Below are positions 7,868 to 15,523 of a stretch of DNA of 15,523 nucleotides, one piece after another (position 1 is the first letter of the stretch; every line of letters begins with the position of its first letter). The notes below the pieces were generated by a model that worked only from the letters and a program-made list of their open reading frames with translations, searched no databases and was not told the origin of the DNA. The stretch is from contig JANBPT010001057.1 of NCBI GenBank assembly GCA_027575765.1, forward strand, positions 1-15,523. Reading direction: 5' to 3'. Made by a program: the position numbers and the translations under genes. Origin of the DNA: Tieghemiomyces parasiticus (Eukaryota; Kickxellomycota; Dimargaritomycetes; Dimargaritales; Dimargaritaceae).

Positions 7868-10683
7868 GGTCGGATGTTCGCTGAGGGTACGGGACTATGG
7901 TACAAGGGGCGGGGTGAGCACGGTGCGGGTGGCCAGGCAAGCAGTCGACCGGTCCGAATATGGCAAGGGTACGGGCCACGGCTCGTTGCCGCGTCTAAGC
8001 AATAAGCAACGGATAGAGTCTGTATGTATGCCTCGAGGTTAGGATGGGAGCTACATTCAAAGCAATTATAACGGGGCCAATAGCGGTGGCATATCACAAG
8101 TGAGGAACAATAGGAATATCGGGATAGGAGACAGAATGGGCAGAGGGGCAGACGGCGGCCAACTTATACTGACCGAGTAGGGAAGTAAGGAGAAGGTAAG
8201 AAAACAGGGGCTGGAGTGAGACGGCGGCGAAGAACAGAGTTGTGGATGACCGATCGCGATATTCATCTAGCCCGAGCCGTGGCGGCTGGGAAATATTACG
8301 AATAAGGAAGGGGGGAGGGGGGAGGCGACCAAATAAGAATGGGGATGAGGAATTTCGACTCCCAAAGGTGGCTGGCCGTAGGAAAGCGGGGGGCAGGAGT
8401 GAGAAGGGGAGAGTAAAGGCCAGGCCTGGCCAGGCGTGGGCGGATATTACGGCGATATGGGGGAATGAAAAATGGCCCTGCTAAATGTCTGAGCCCGGCC
8501 TTAACATTGCCCCGGGAAGCAAAGAACCCTATAGAGGTGGCCAAGGGAAAATGATGATAAAACTGACAGACACCCTTGTCGCCCCAACTGCTGTAAGTAA
8601 TGGGCGGAAAAAAAAACCCTGAGGAAACCGCCAAATCCAGCGGTAGTGGTCCGGAAGCTCCATCGTGCCGAGGAGGGCGCTGGGTGTATTCTGAGGCTGG
8701 GTGGACAACGGGTTGGAGCTATCCAAGTACAAGTGTAATGGTGAGTAAAAAGCGTGCATCAAGAAGGCAGGGGGCAAGATTGACTCGACGGCGGAGGGCT
8801 CAGCGAGGAATCCAAGCCGCTGAAAATGACCACATTGGACACTTTTACATTTAGGGAGGGAAGAATTCTGCAGCCTGGAGACACCCTGGGAGTAGATGGC
8901 TGGCCCGCTGACAATACATTACATCTAGGACCAAGTGGCCTCCGGTACGGACTGGACAGTACTTCAAGGGGGGGGGGTGCCACAAACACCTACACTAGTA
9001 GGGCCTCCCTAAAACTAGGGCTGCGGTGTGTGAGGTGCCGGCTCTCCAATCGCCCCACGCATCACCATCAGTAAGAGTCAGTACCAGTGATTAGTTTGCA
9101 CAATTCCCTCGCTGCCCCGATAGAATGCCCAGTCAGATCGGTCGACCCCTAGCTGTGGGGTGAGGTATTGTGAAGGCCCAGGAGGCTGGGGTTGACGGGC
9201 AAGGCGGTAGCGGGGGATATAGCCAAGTACGTATTGGGGGGCTTGGGCTGGGAAAGTGCTAAAGATTGGAGTTACGGATTGTATAGTTATGTTTGGTACA
9301 TGAAGAATGGCACCGGAGCGGCAATCAATCAGTTAAAAGCTATGGAGTGTGTACGGTGAACAATACTTCGAGGTAGAACTAGATGATGTGATTTCGGCCT
9401 GAATCCAGTTTGGCTGCAACCTGCCCTCCAAGTTTGCAGATGGTCCTCGAGATTGCTCAGAGGGCACATTCCCCCCCCCCAAGTGATAGTTAAGCTACGT
9501 GTATCATTTTCCCCTAATCTGATTGTGGCTCTTCGCGGTAGGCCAAACTCCACTTCACCTGGCCCCAACACATCCCGCTGGTGATTAAGCGTGCCGTGCA
9601 TGGAAAGACATACAACAAGGCTGGGACATTGAAGCCGCCTAAAACGTCGTACGGCGGAAGCTCGGGTCTATACAGAACCCCAGACAAATGCGTTATACAC
9701 CTTTCCCTTCTTGACCACCGCCCAGTGCTAGTGGAAATGCCCCATTGGGGCTGAAAAGCAAGGCAGGGAACACCAGACTGCGCTTATGAAGACACGAAAA
9801 GCTATGTTATCCGTAGAGCTTTTATCATGATATGACCTCATGATAGCCCTAGTGTAGCGGATGATGATACGGAACCCTATCCTTGGAGGAAATTCCACCC
9901 CCCTATCACCACACGTAAGATGACTTAGCTCCACGCATGAGAGTCGCAGCTTTTTGCGCGATGTTAAACAATCTGGCTCCTCCCCCGTCACCGCGACTAC
10001 TCGTCAGCATTAAAAGTGACCTATCTCCCCTGGGGGCCACTTCTCTTGCCGTTGACCTGAGCAACCCGTCATTATTACCGCCAGCACACCAAATGCATGT
10101 CGCGGCATTGCTACCTTATCGGCCTTTCAGAATGGAGCTCCGTCCGTTGGCGGTCTCTATACGCCTCTCTGAGGCACAACGAACATAGTGACCAGGCGTC
10201 CTGGCCTACGCGCTGATGGCTGTAGTGGTATCTCATCGACTTTCGGACGATCCTAACGTGTCGGCTGCTACTGCCGGCTTTTTGTCTGGATTAAACATTT
10301 CTTCGTATTCGGGTGCATTGACGAATACTCTGACATGGCTCTATATCCGTTGTTATGCAGTAGGTTGGTATGTAGCATAATATAGGCAGTAGGGGAGGGG
10401 GAACGGGAAGGCCCGCCACCAGGATGTAATGTATACCGGAGTCCAGCGTACCCTTTCCGTCTTCCTCCTGACCTTCAGACCGCTTGATACCCTGTAAATC
10501 TACGACGCCCAAGAACCGTTAATCTACGTCGAAAAAGTGTATGCTACTCATCTTGGTATATGAAGTCGGTTGCCATTTAATGTGTTGATAAAGAGCGGCA
10601 AGTGCGCCCAGGGCGTTGGTGCTCGGCTGCCCAGCTACAATTTATCCGGATGGCTGGGAAGCTCAGACCACCACAGCCTCTAC
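7868..10683. other. Long intergenic region without a convincing gene
   Basis: About 2.8 kb between the GNAT-like gene and the superoxide dismutase. The first few hundred bases should hold the GNAT-like promoter. Open frames are short and unrecognised. G or C homopolymers occur around 8969-8976 and 9473-9482. An acceptor-like CGGTAG at 9536-9541 precedes a 70-codon open stretch without ATG (9542-9754, +); I regard it as too weak to call. No transfer RNA or transposon protein was found. Confidence 0.4.
8067..8081 (-). promoter_or_regulatory. Possible core promoter elements of the GNAT-like gene
   Basis: About 200 bases upstream of the start codon, the minus strand reads TTATAATT (TATA-like, plus-strand 8067-8072). 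A CCAAT pentamer lies in inverted orientation at 8077-8081, just upstream. Both are short words that occur by chance, so this is a suggestion only. Confidence 0.22.
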
Positions 10684-11145
10684 CTACTGGGCGATCCCAA
10701 TGACACCGCAGGCCACCCGGTCGCCCGAATTCCCGGTACTCAGAGACAACTGGTGGCCGCCGTGGCCCAGATCGTCCTCGTCGGCGTGGACCACGATGGA
10801 ACGTCCGATGATCGAGTGCGGGCCCGTCAGCGGAAGCTCGGCATCCTCAATGGTAAATTCAGCCACGCCCTCTAGGTTGGCCACCACGTTGCCCAAGTCG
10901 CCCAGGTGTCGCTCGTACTCTTCAGGCGCGCCGTGATGGTGGCCGAAGGGATTGAAGTGCGACCCAGCCGAGGTGCAGCCATTCGTGAGGTCGCCAAATT
11001 CATGCACGTGGAAGCCGTGCATGCCAGGGGTCAGGCCTGTCAGTCTGCCCGTGACGTTGAGATTGGAGGCTTCGGTCGGCTGGTCAAAGTATACGGTACC
11101 AAGGACGTTTATGAGGCCTGTAAGGACAGCGACGGCTCTAGTCAT
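10684..11145 (-). CDS. SOD1: Cu/Zn superoxide dismutase
   Basis: A complete, intronless 153-residue protein of the length usual for cytosolic SOD1. It turns superoxide into hydrogen peroxide and oxygen, chiefly in the cytosol and mitochondrial intermembrane space. All ligands stand at the human numbering positions: Cu by His46, His48, His63 and His120; Zn by His63, His71, His80 and Asp83. Cys57 and Cys146 can form the structural disulfide, and Arg143 is present in [22 protein letters not shown] matches signature 1 of the family. There is no signal peptide. His69, His70, His128 and His131 add extra histidines near the metal site and electrostatic loop, and position 122 is Asp, not the Lys of human SOD1. 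The start context is CTCACCATGAC. It is transcribed divergently from the gene at 12564, with about 1.4 kb between. Confidence 0.96.
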   Translation of the reverse strand: MTRAVAVLTGLINVLGTVYFDQPTEASNLNVTGRLTGLTPGMHGFHVHEFGDLTNGCTSAGSHFNPFGHHHGAPEEYERHLGDLGNVVANLEGVAEFTIEDAELPLTGPHSIIGRSIVVHADEDDLGHGGHQLSLSTGNSGDRVACGVIGIAQ

Positions 11146-12563
11146 GGTGAGGGTAGTGCGTGTTTACGTGGCAGTTTCGAGATGCGGGCCGGAAAGTGGC
11201 AGTGTGGAGGACAGTATTTGTAGGGGGGAAGAGATGCGCGTAGAACTATCAAGCAGTAACCATGGATGGCTAGGCACCGCGACCTCGCTCGTCGCTTTTA
11301 AGAGCCTGAGGCTCGTTAGCCTTCTGCAAAGGACGACTTGGGCTCATGTCTAAACATTAGTACCGGGTCCCAGTAAAGGATTCGATCAGAGTATGGCGGA
11401 GGGGCGGGAGGGAGGGAACACGAGCCGATGCAGGCTGGAGTGCCATATAGAGCCACCCCGGGCTTGAGAAGGCTGCCATCCGTACCTGTAGCGTTGAGGG
11501 AGTTTGGTCATATTATCCTTTTAATACGTCCCCCATGGATGGCGAATTATGACCACCAGGCTGCCTGCCTTAGATTCGCTCTAAAAATAAACACGCTTCG
11601 TTTGAGGAGGTTGACCCCCCCCCGCTGCGCATCGCAGTCACAGACGAGCAATTTGCCAGGAGTCGATGGGGTTGGTGAGCTAATGATACTGTAAACCCTT
11701 AAATAGATCGGAGCTGGGCGGCCAAGGACGAGTGTGTGGGCCGGTGATCCTCCCCTCTTCGGGCGCCAGGCGACGGTTGGGGGTTGAAGGGGCAAATATA
11801 AAGCTGGGGCCGCGTGGATGACAAGGGCCCGAATCTGCAGGCCTTGGCTTCGGGGCCGCCGGTTGGCAGGCGAGCTTCGTCCCTCTGGGAGTGGCCTCCG
11901 CCATTGGCCCGCCTGCAGCGTAGCAGCCAGCCGTAGAGGGCGGCGGCGTCTGCGGCCACACGGCTCTGCCTTTGGCCGTGACATCCCCTGTGACCGGCCT
12001 CGCCGCTCTCCAGCGCGGGAAGAGGGCGGTGCGGGCCTTCACAATGCGCGCCGTCTTTTTCATGTGCCGACAAGCAACCGCCGCCAGCTGCGCCGAACAA
12101 ACCTTCCTGCCGGGTTTTACTCCCCTGCCCCTCCTCCCCATTCGTCCTCTACAACCCCCCGGTTGGCCCTTGACATTCCTAATTTGTTTATTCGCTCGAC
12201 CCCCCGCATAGCCGCTGTCTTCCATTTACCTACTGATGTAACTTGGCCTTGCCCATAACTTTCGACCTGAAACGTTTCTCCACACTCACCGCGTCCCATT
12301 CCGCTATCCATCGCTCGCGGCTGACTCTACCCTCCGCCCCGACCAAAATACCGCCCATCCTTGCCACCCTACCCGGCTCCCCCTTCTGGCTCTCGCCCCT
12401 TCAACCTGTTCTTGTCGGCATTGACCCGTCTCCGCATGTTTACCCGCCAAGCTCGACCGTAGCCTGCCCTTGAACCACATTGACCTTTATCCCCCGGCCA
12501 GCCAACACTACGTTTTCTCCAGAGGGACTACCTTCGCTGCTAGAACCTGTAGTCCACTCTTCC
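11146..12563. other. Divergent intergenic region with a GC-rich island
   Basis: This lies between two divergently transcribed genes and should hold both promoters. From about 11710 to 12130 GC content is high, and overlapping open frames occur on both strands, for example 11818-12258 (+) and 12225-11680 (-). None of the translations shows a motif I recognise; they are Arg/Pro/Ala-rich, as GC-rich DNA tends to give. A plus-strand frame across about 11923-12211 has strong G/C at third positions, so an unrecognised gene is possible. AAATATAAAG at 11794-11803 is TATA-like. The stretch 12250-12560 is pyrimidine-rich, like a fungal leader. Confidence 0.4.
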
Positions 12564-14404
12564 ATGACACAAGTCCAGACTCCGGGCCGCGCGGTGCCCT
12601 CTCCGTGTCTGACCCCACCGGGCAAAGGCGGGCTCCGCCGGCGCTGGTCCACATCGCCCGAAGCCGATAACGAGGTCCTGGACAGTTACCACCGGGCCAG
12701 CCGGGACTATCTCCTCATGCGCTACGCCCAGGCCTGGCAGGGGTGCACCCGGGGACTCGCCGCCCTCTACCTCCTCCCGGGCTCGCCCCTGCTCACCCCA
12801 CAGGCCTCTCCGCCGGGCTTCGGCCGACCCTCCCGAACCACTACGTTTGCCAACGCGGCCTCTTTCGAGAACTGGGAAAAGGATCCAGTCAGCGGCGACG
12901 CGGCCGGGTGTGACGAGCCAGCCATGGCAGCCCTGTCGTTGGACACTTCGACCACCTCCCGGCCAGCGTCGCGCCACCCCACGCCTCGGAGTCCCGGAGA
13001 CCCAACCACCGCAGTGGCCTCCGCCCAGCAGTGGTGGGTGCTGTACCTCACGCTCGTGGGCACCCTCCTGCGCGGGGACGCCACAGGTGCCCTGACCTCT
13101 GCACCCGCCTACGTCGAAACCCTGGCGCCGAGCCCCTCCCCGCCCACCGGTTCTTCGCCGTCGCTCCCTTCCTTCACTGCCGTCGCCACGGCCTCGTCAC
13201 CGTCTGCTGGCGTTTATTCCCATGACATTTGGACCGATGAACGGCACCGTCACCACCTTCGCCAGTTCTTCGCCCAGACCCCTTCCCACCTGGACGAAGT
13301 CTGGGAAGCCCTGCTGACGGGATACGGCGGCGCCGCCTGTCAGGTCCCCGGCGAGGTCATGGCCGCCGCTCTCCTGCTGGCCCTCCAGTACGGCGCCCTC
13401 AAGATCGCGGTAAGCTGGTCGGAGGTGTGGTACGCCAGCCTGCCCGACCGGGTGCTGGATCTTCTGGAAAGTCCTGCAGACATCGTGGCCCTTGACCCGG
13501 CCTCGGACGTGGCAACATGGTATGCTGCCTACGAACAGGTCACCGAACTCTACGTGCTCCACGCTCTCCCTCGTTCCGAAGAATGGGCCGCCGCGGAGGC
13601 GTTTGTAGAATACAGCCAGATACTCCGACCCGCTACCAAGGTGGTAAGTCCATACTGTGGTCCAGACCAAGAGGTTCGGTTGGTTTTCTAACGCGGAAAG
13701 CCCGACTCTTCGGCCCCGTGGTGGCGCGTGTGCGACACAGCCTGTTCGCCATTACCTTCAACCTCCTCCCTCTGGATTCATCTTCCTAACGCTGACGCGC
13801 GCTGCTTCTCAACTTACCACCTGCCATATCCCCCGTTTTATTCGTTGTACAGTACCTCACCAAGACCCTCAAGGTCATGCGCCAGCGGCAAAGACAGGCT
13901 GCCAAGAAAGCTAAGCGGCGGGAAGAGCGCCGGAAGGCTGACCGGCTTAAGATCCAACAGCAGCAGAAAAGTAAGGCGGCCGCGGAGAAGGATGTTAATG
14001 CCTCGCCGGCTGGTATTCAGCATTCGACCGGCCCGGAAGCCAACCAGGTCAAGGTCGTAACAGCGGACCAACTTCGTGACCTCGATCGATCCGCGGAACG
14101 GGTGGTGCTCTCCCGACCCACCACATCAACACCAAGTCACCGGTCGAAATCAACCGCGTCCGCTGCAACTACGCCCTTGTTCTTTTCCCCTGCGGTCGTT
14201 GCACATTACTTCCAGGTCTTCCGCCGAATCCTCGAACAGCAGCTGGCCCGCCGTGGACACTTCCTTATCCCCATCTTGGTGGCCGTCCTCCTGGCCGTCT
14301 TTTTGCGGCGAGTCCTGCGCGCTTCACGCTGGTCGATGGTGCTGCGTCCACTCCTAGCTAAACTTTGGCAGACTATCGTCATGGGGACCACGGTGACTTT
14401 TTGA
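12564..14404 (+). CDS. Tail-anchored helical protein, candidate Pex26-type peroxin (2 exons)
   Basis: Exons 12564-13643 and 13853-14404 join in phase 0 to 543 residues. The first ATG after an in-frame stop at 12471 is 12564. The donor is GTAAGT, the branch site CTAAC at about 13786 and the acceptor TTGTACAG. Exon 1 encodes helical segments (SYHRASRDYLLMRYAQAW; WWVLYLTLVGTLLRGD; VMAAALLLALQYGAL; EEWAAAEAFVEYSQIL) broken by Ser/Pro linkers. Residues about 369-400 are a highly basic Arg/Lys/Gln stretch. Around 496-511 is one hydrophobic segment (FLIPILVAVLLAVFL) near the C terminus, followed by basic residues, KLWQTIVMGTTVTF and the stop. Helical cytosolic part, basic linker and C-terminal anchor are the layout of fungal Pex26, which holds the Pex1-Pex6 ATPase on peroxisomes. 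The family call rests on architecture and partial memory of that C terminus. Another tail-anchored protein is possible. Confidence 0.6.
13644..13852 (+). other. Intron of the tail-anchored protein gene
   Basis: GTAAGT at 13644, CTAAC near 13786, a pyrimidine-rich stretch and CAG ending at 13852. It has 209 nt and is phase 0. Unspliced translation stops within the intron at 13691 and loses the basic region and membrane anchor. Splicing continues as TKV then YLTKTLKVMRQRQ. Confidence 0.75.
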
Positions 14405-15327
14405 CGCCCACGGTTGCTGGCCACTAAAGGCGCAAAGGAGAGTTGTATAAGAGATCCCCCCCCGCCCACATCTTTACGGCTTTAAATGTGCCCCCCCCCC
14501 CCCTCTATTGTAACTCCCCAACTGCCCCTTCTTTTTTTCAAGTAGCGACTCAGCTCGCCCCTTGATGCCATATTTAGTACCTAAGGCGGTTTCCATTTTG
14601 GTTGTGAATGGGGGGACGCAGTTTGACAACGAGCGGATTATCGCCGAGCTCCCTCACTTTTACCACCGGCGCTGCATAACGGGCGGTTTTTCCAAGACTA
14701 ATTGCAACTCCGGTGGTGACCCCGGGGTTATTGTGCCACCATCCGGTGCCCCACTATGGGAGGAGATGGATACATCCAGTTGAGTACGCTCTGATAAAGC
14801 GGAAGGTAGGGCGGGAGACTCTTCTCTACTTCTTGCTCTTAATTTATCTCGTTAGGATTTTAACCAATATTTCACCACGGCCGCCACCCGTCTTCCATCC
14901 TATCTGTGCCACCCAAGCCTCATTGTCACCGTATGGCTGTACAGCCGTTGGTACCTTCGGCCTCTCTCTCTCTCTTCTGTGCCTTCAACCGGCGTGACCC
15001 CATGTCCCTTCGACCGCTCGTATTCTAACGAGGAAAGCAGTGAGATCCTCAGGATCTCCATTGTCCGTTCTTCAATAGCTTGTCAAAGAAGGTGGCCGTA
15101 GGCAAAAATTATATAAAGTGAAGCAATTACACCCCATTCATAACTCTCTCTTACATGCCATAATTTATCCTTACTGTACCCCATCAGTTTCTTGAAATTA
15201 CACTTAAATCCCTCTTCGACCCCTATTCTCTGGTACTGTGAGGTTGCTTATTGGCCCTCCTTTTCTTTTTCTCTTCTAACTGTACTCCCATTAATTCCCT
15301 GTCGTTTCGTGTCGATTCAACACTAAG
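14405..15327. other. Intergenic region with C tracts
   Basis: It contains an 8-base C run at 14456-14463, a 13-base C run at 14491-14503 and a short CT microsatellite near 14962-14975. Open frames such as 14562-14783 show no recognisable motif. The last about 220 bases are AT-rich with a TATA-like box and probably form the promoter of the gene at 15328. Confidence 0.45.
15110..15117 (+). promoter_or_regulatory. TATA-like box upstream of the secreted-protein gene
   Basis: TATATAAA is a near-consensus TATA box in a locally AT-rich stretch, 210 bases before the ATG at 15328. The distance would imply a leader of about 180 bases, or an intron in the leader. Confidence 0.35.
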
Positions 15328-15523
15328 ATGCGCCTCTGCATCGTCCTAACCTTCTCTACTGTGCTGCACCTAAGTGCATGGGCCGCCAAAGAACTCGGTA
15401 TGCAACGCACCCGTCCCCTGGCCTGCGTTGATTCTTCCGTCCTAGAAGGTATCTTGGAGCATCTGACGACGCACGAGCGAGGCACGCTGAGGCTAACCTC
15501 ACGTGGGTATCGCATGGCAGTCG
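15328..15523 (+). CDS. 5' end of a gene with signal-peptide-like N terminus and F-box-like segment (cut by window end)
   Basis: An ATG at 15328 (context CTAAGATGC) opens a frame that stays open to the window end, 65 codons plus one base. Residues 1-20 (MRLCIVLTFSTVLHLSAWAA) have the pattern of a secretory signal peptide: Arg at position 2, a hydrophobic core and small residues before a likely cut after Ala19 or Ala20. Residues 36-64 (VLEGILEHLTTHERGTLRL, then TSRGYRMAV) resemble the start of an F-box-like helical motif, where Leu-x-x-Ile-x-x-x-Leu and LRLxSRxxR recur. The combination is odd because F-box proteins act in the cytosol. Without the rest of the gene neither reading is firm; the first exon may also end within this stretch. 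Confidence 0.45.
   Translation, partial: MRLCIVLTFSTVLHLSAWAAKELGMQRTRPLACVDSSVLEGILEHLTTHERGTLRLTSRGYRMAV

Noticed and set aside
12480..12480. TTG at 12480 as the start of the tail-anchored protein
   Set aside because: Nuclear genes rarely start with TTG; the first in-frame ATG is at 12564 and nothing conserved lies between.
14562..14783. 73-codon plus-strand open frame after the tail-anchored protein gene
   Set aside because: It has no recognisable motif or splice link to the upstream gene, and lies in DNA with intergenic character.
15291..15515. 74-codon minus-strand open frame at the window end
   Set aside because: It lies opposite a plus-strand frame with a good signal peptide and TATA box, and shows no motif of its own.
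1..15523. CRISPR array, bacterial operon, phage or transfer RNA gene
   Set aside because: There are no regularly spaced repeats, no ribosome-binding-site pattern and no tRNA-like cloverleaf with a TTCRA loop. Introns and gene spacing indicate a eukaryotic nuclear genome.

Overview
The window looks like nuclear DNA of a fungus. The genes sit far apart. Two of them are interrupted by spliceosomal introns with good GTAAGT/GTAAGA donors and CTAAC-type branch sites. The coding regions are GC-rich at third positions, and there are degenerate eukaryotic transposons. A Sec72-type TPR protein and a possible fungal peroxin fit a fungus, perhaps an early-diverging lineage. I cannot place it more closely from sequence alone.

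Layout. 1-1266 is the remnant of an LTR retrotransposon: the end of a left LTR, about 0.7 kb of decayed internal DNA and a full right LTR. A dead mariner-family element abuts it at 1268-2453, with its transposase on the minus strand. A block of about 220 bp inside this transposase, carrying the second catalytic Asp, lies in the opposite orientation. 2454-3421 holds no gene that I can see. 3822-4478 (+) is a Sec72-like TPR protein. It converges on a minus-strand GNAT-fold acetyltransferase-like gene (7867-5156). I reconstruct that gene as three exons, one of them a 38-nt microexon, with a Ser/Pro/Thr-rich tail of about 400 residues. 7868-10683 is mostly featureless. 11145-10684 (-) is a complete, intronless Cu/Zn superoxide dismutase. 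11146-12563 is a divergent intergenic region with a GC-rich island. 12564-14404 (+) is a two-exon gene for a tail-anchored, helical protein that may be a Pex26-type peroxin. 15328 to the window end (+) is the start of a gene with a signal-peptide-like N terminus followed by an F-box-like stretch.

The genes do not form an obvious pathway or cluster; they read as unrelated housekeeping genes beside a small transposon graveyard. I found no convincing new biological system. The most informative observations are the internal inversion in the mariner element, its CpG-decay pattern, the microexon gene model with a GNAT acetyl-CoA loop lacking its glycines, and the possible tail-anchored peroxin.
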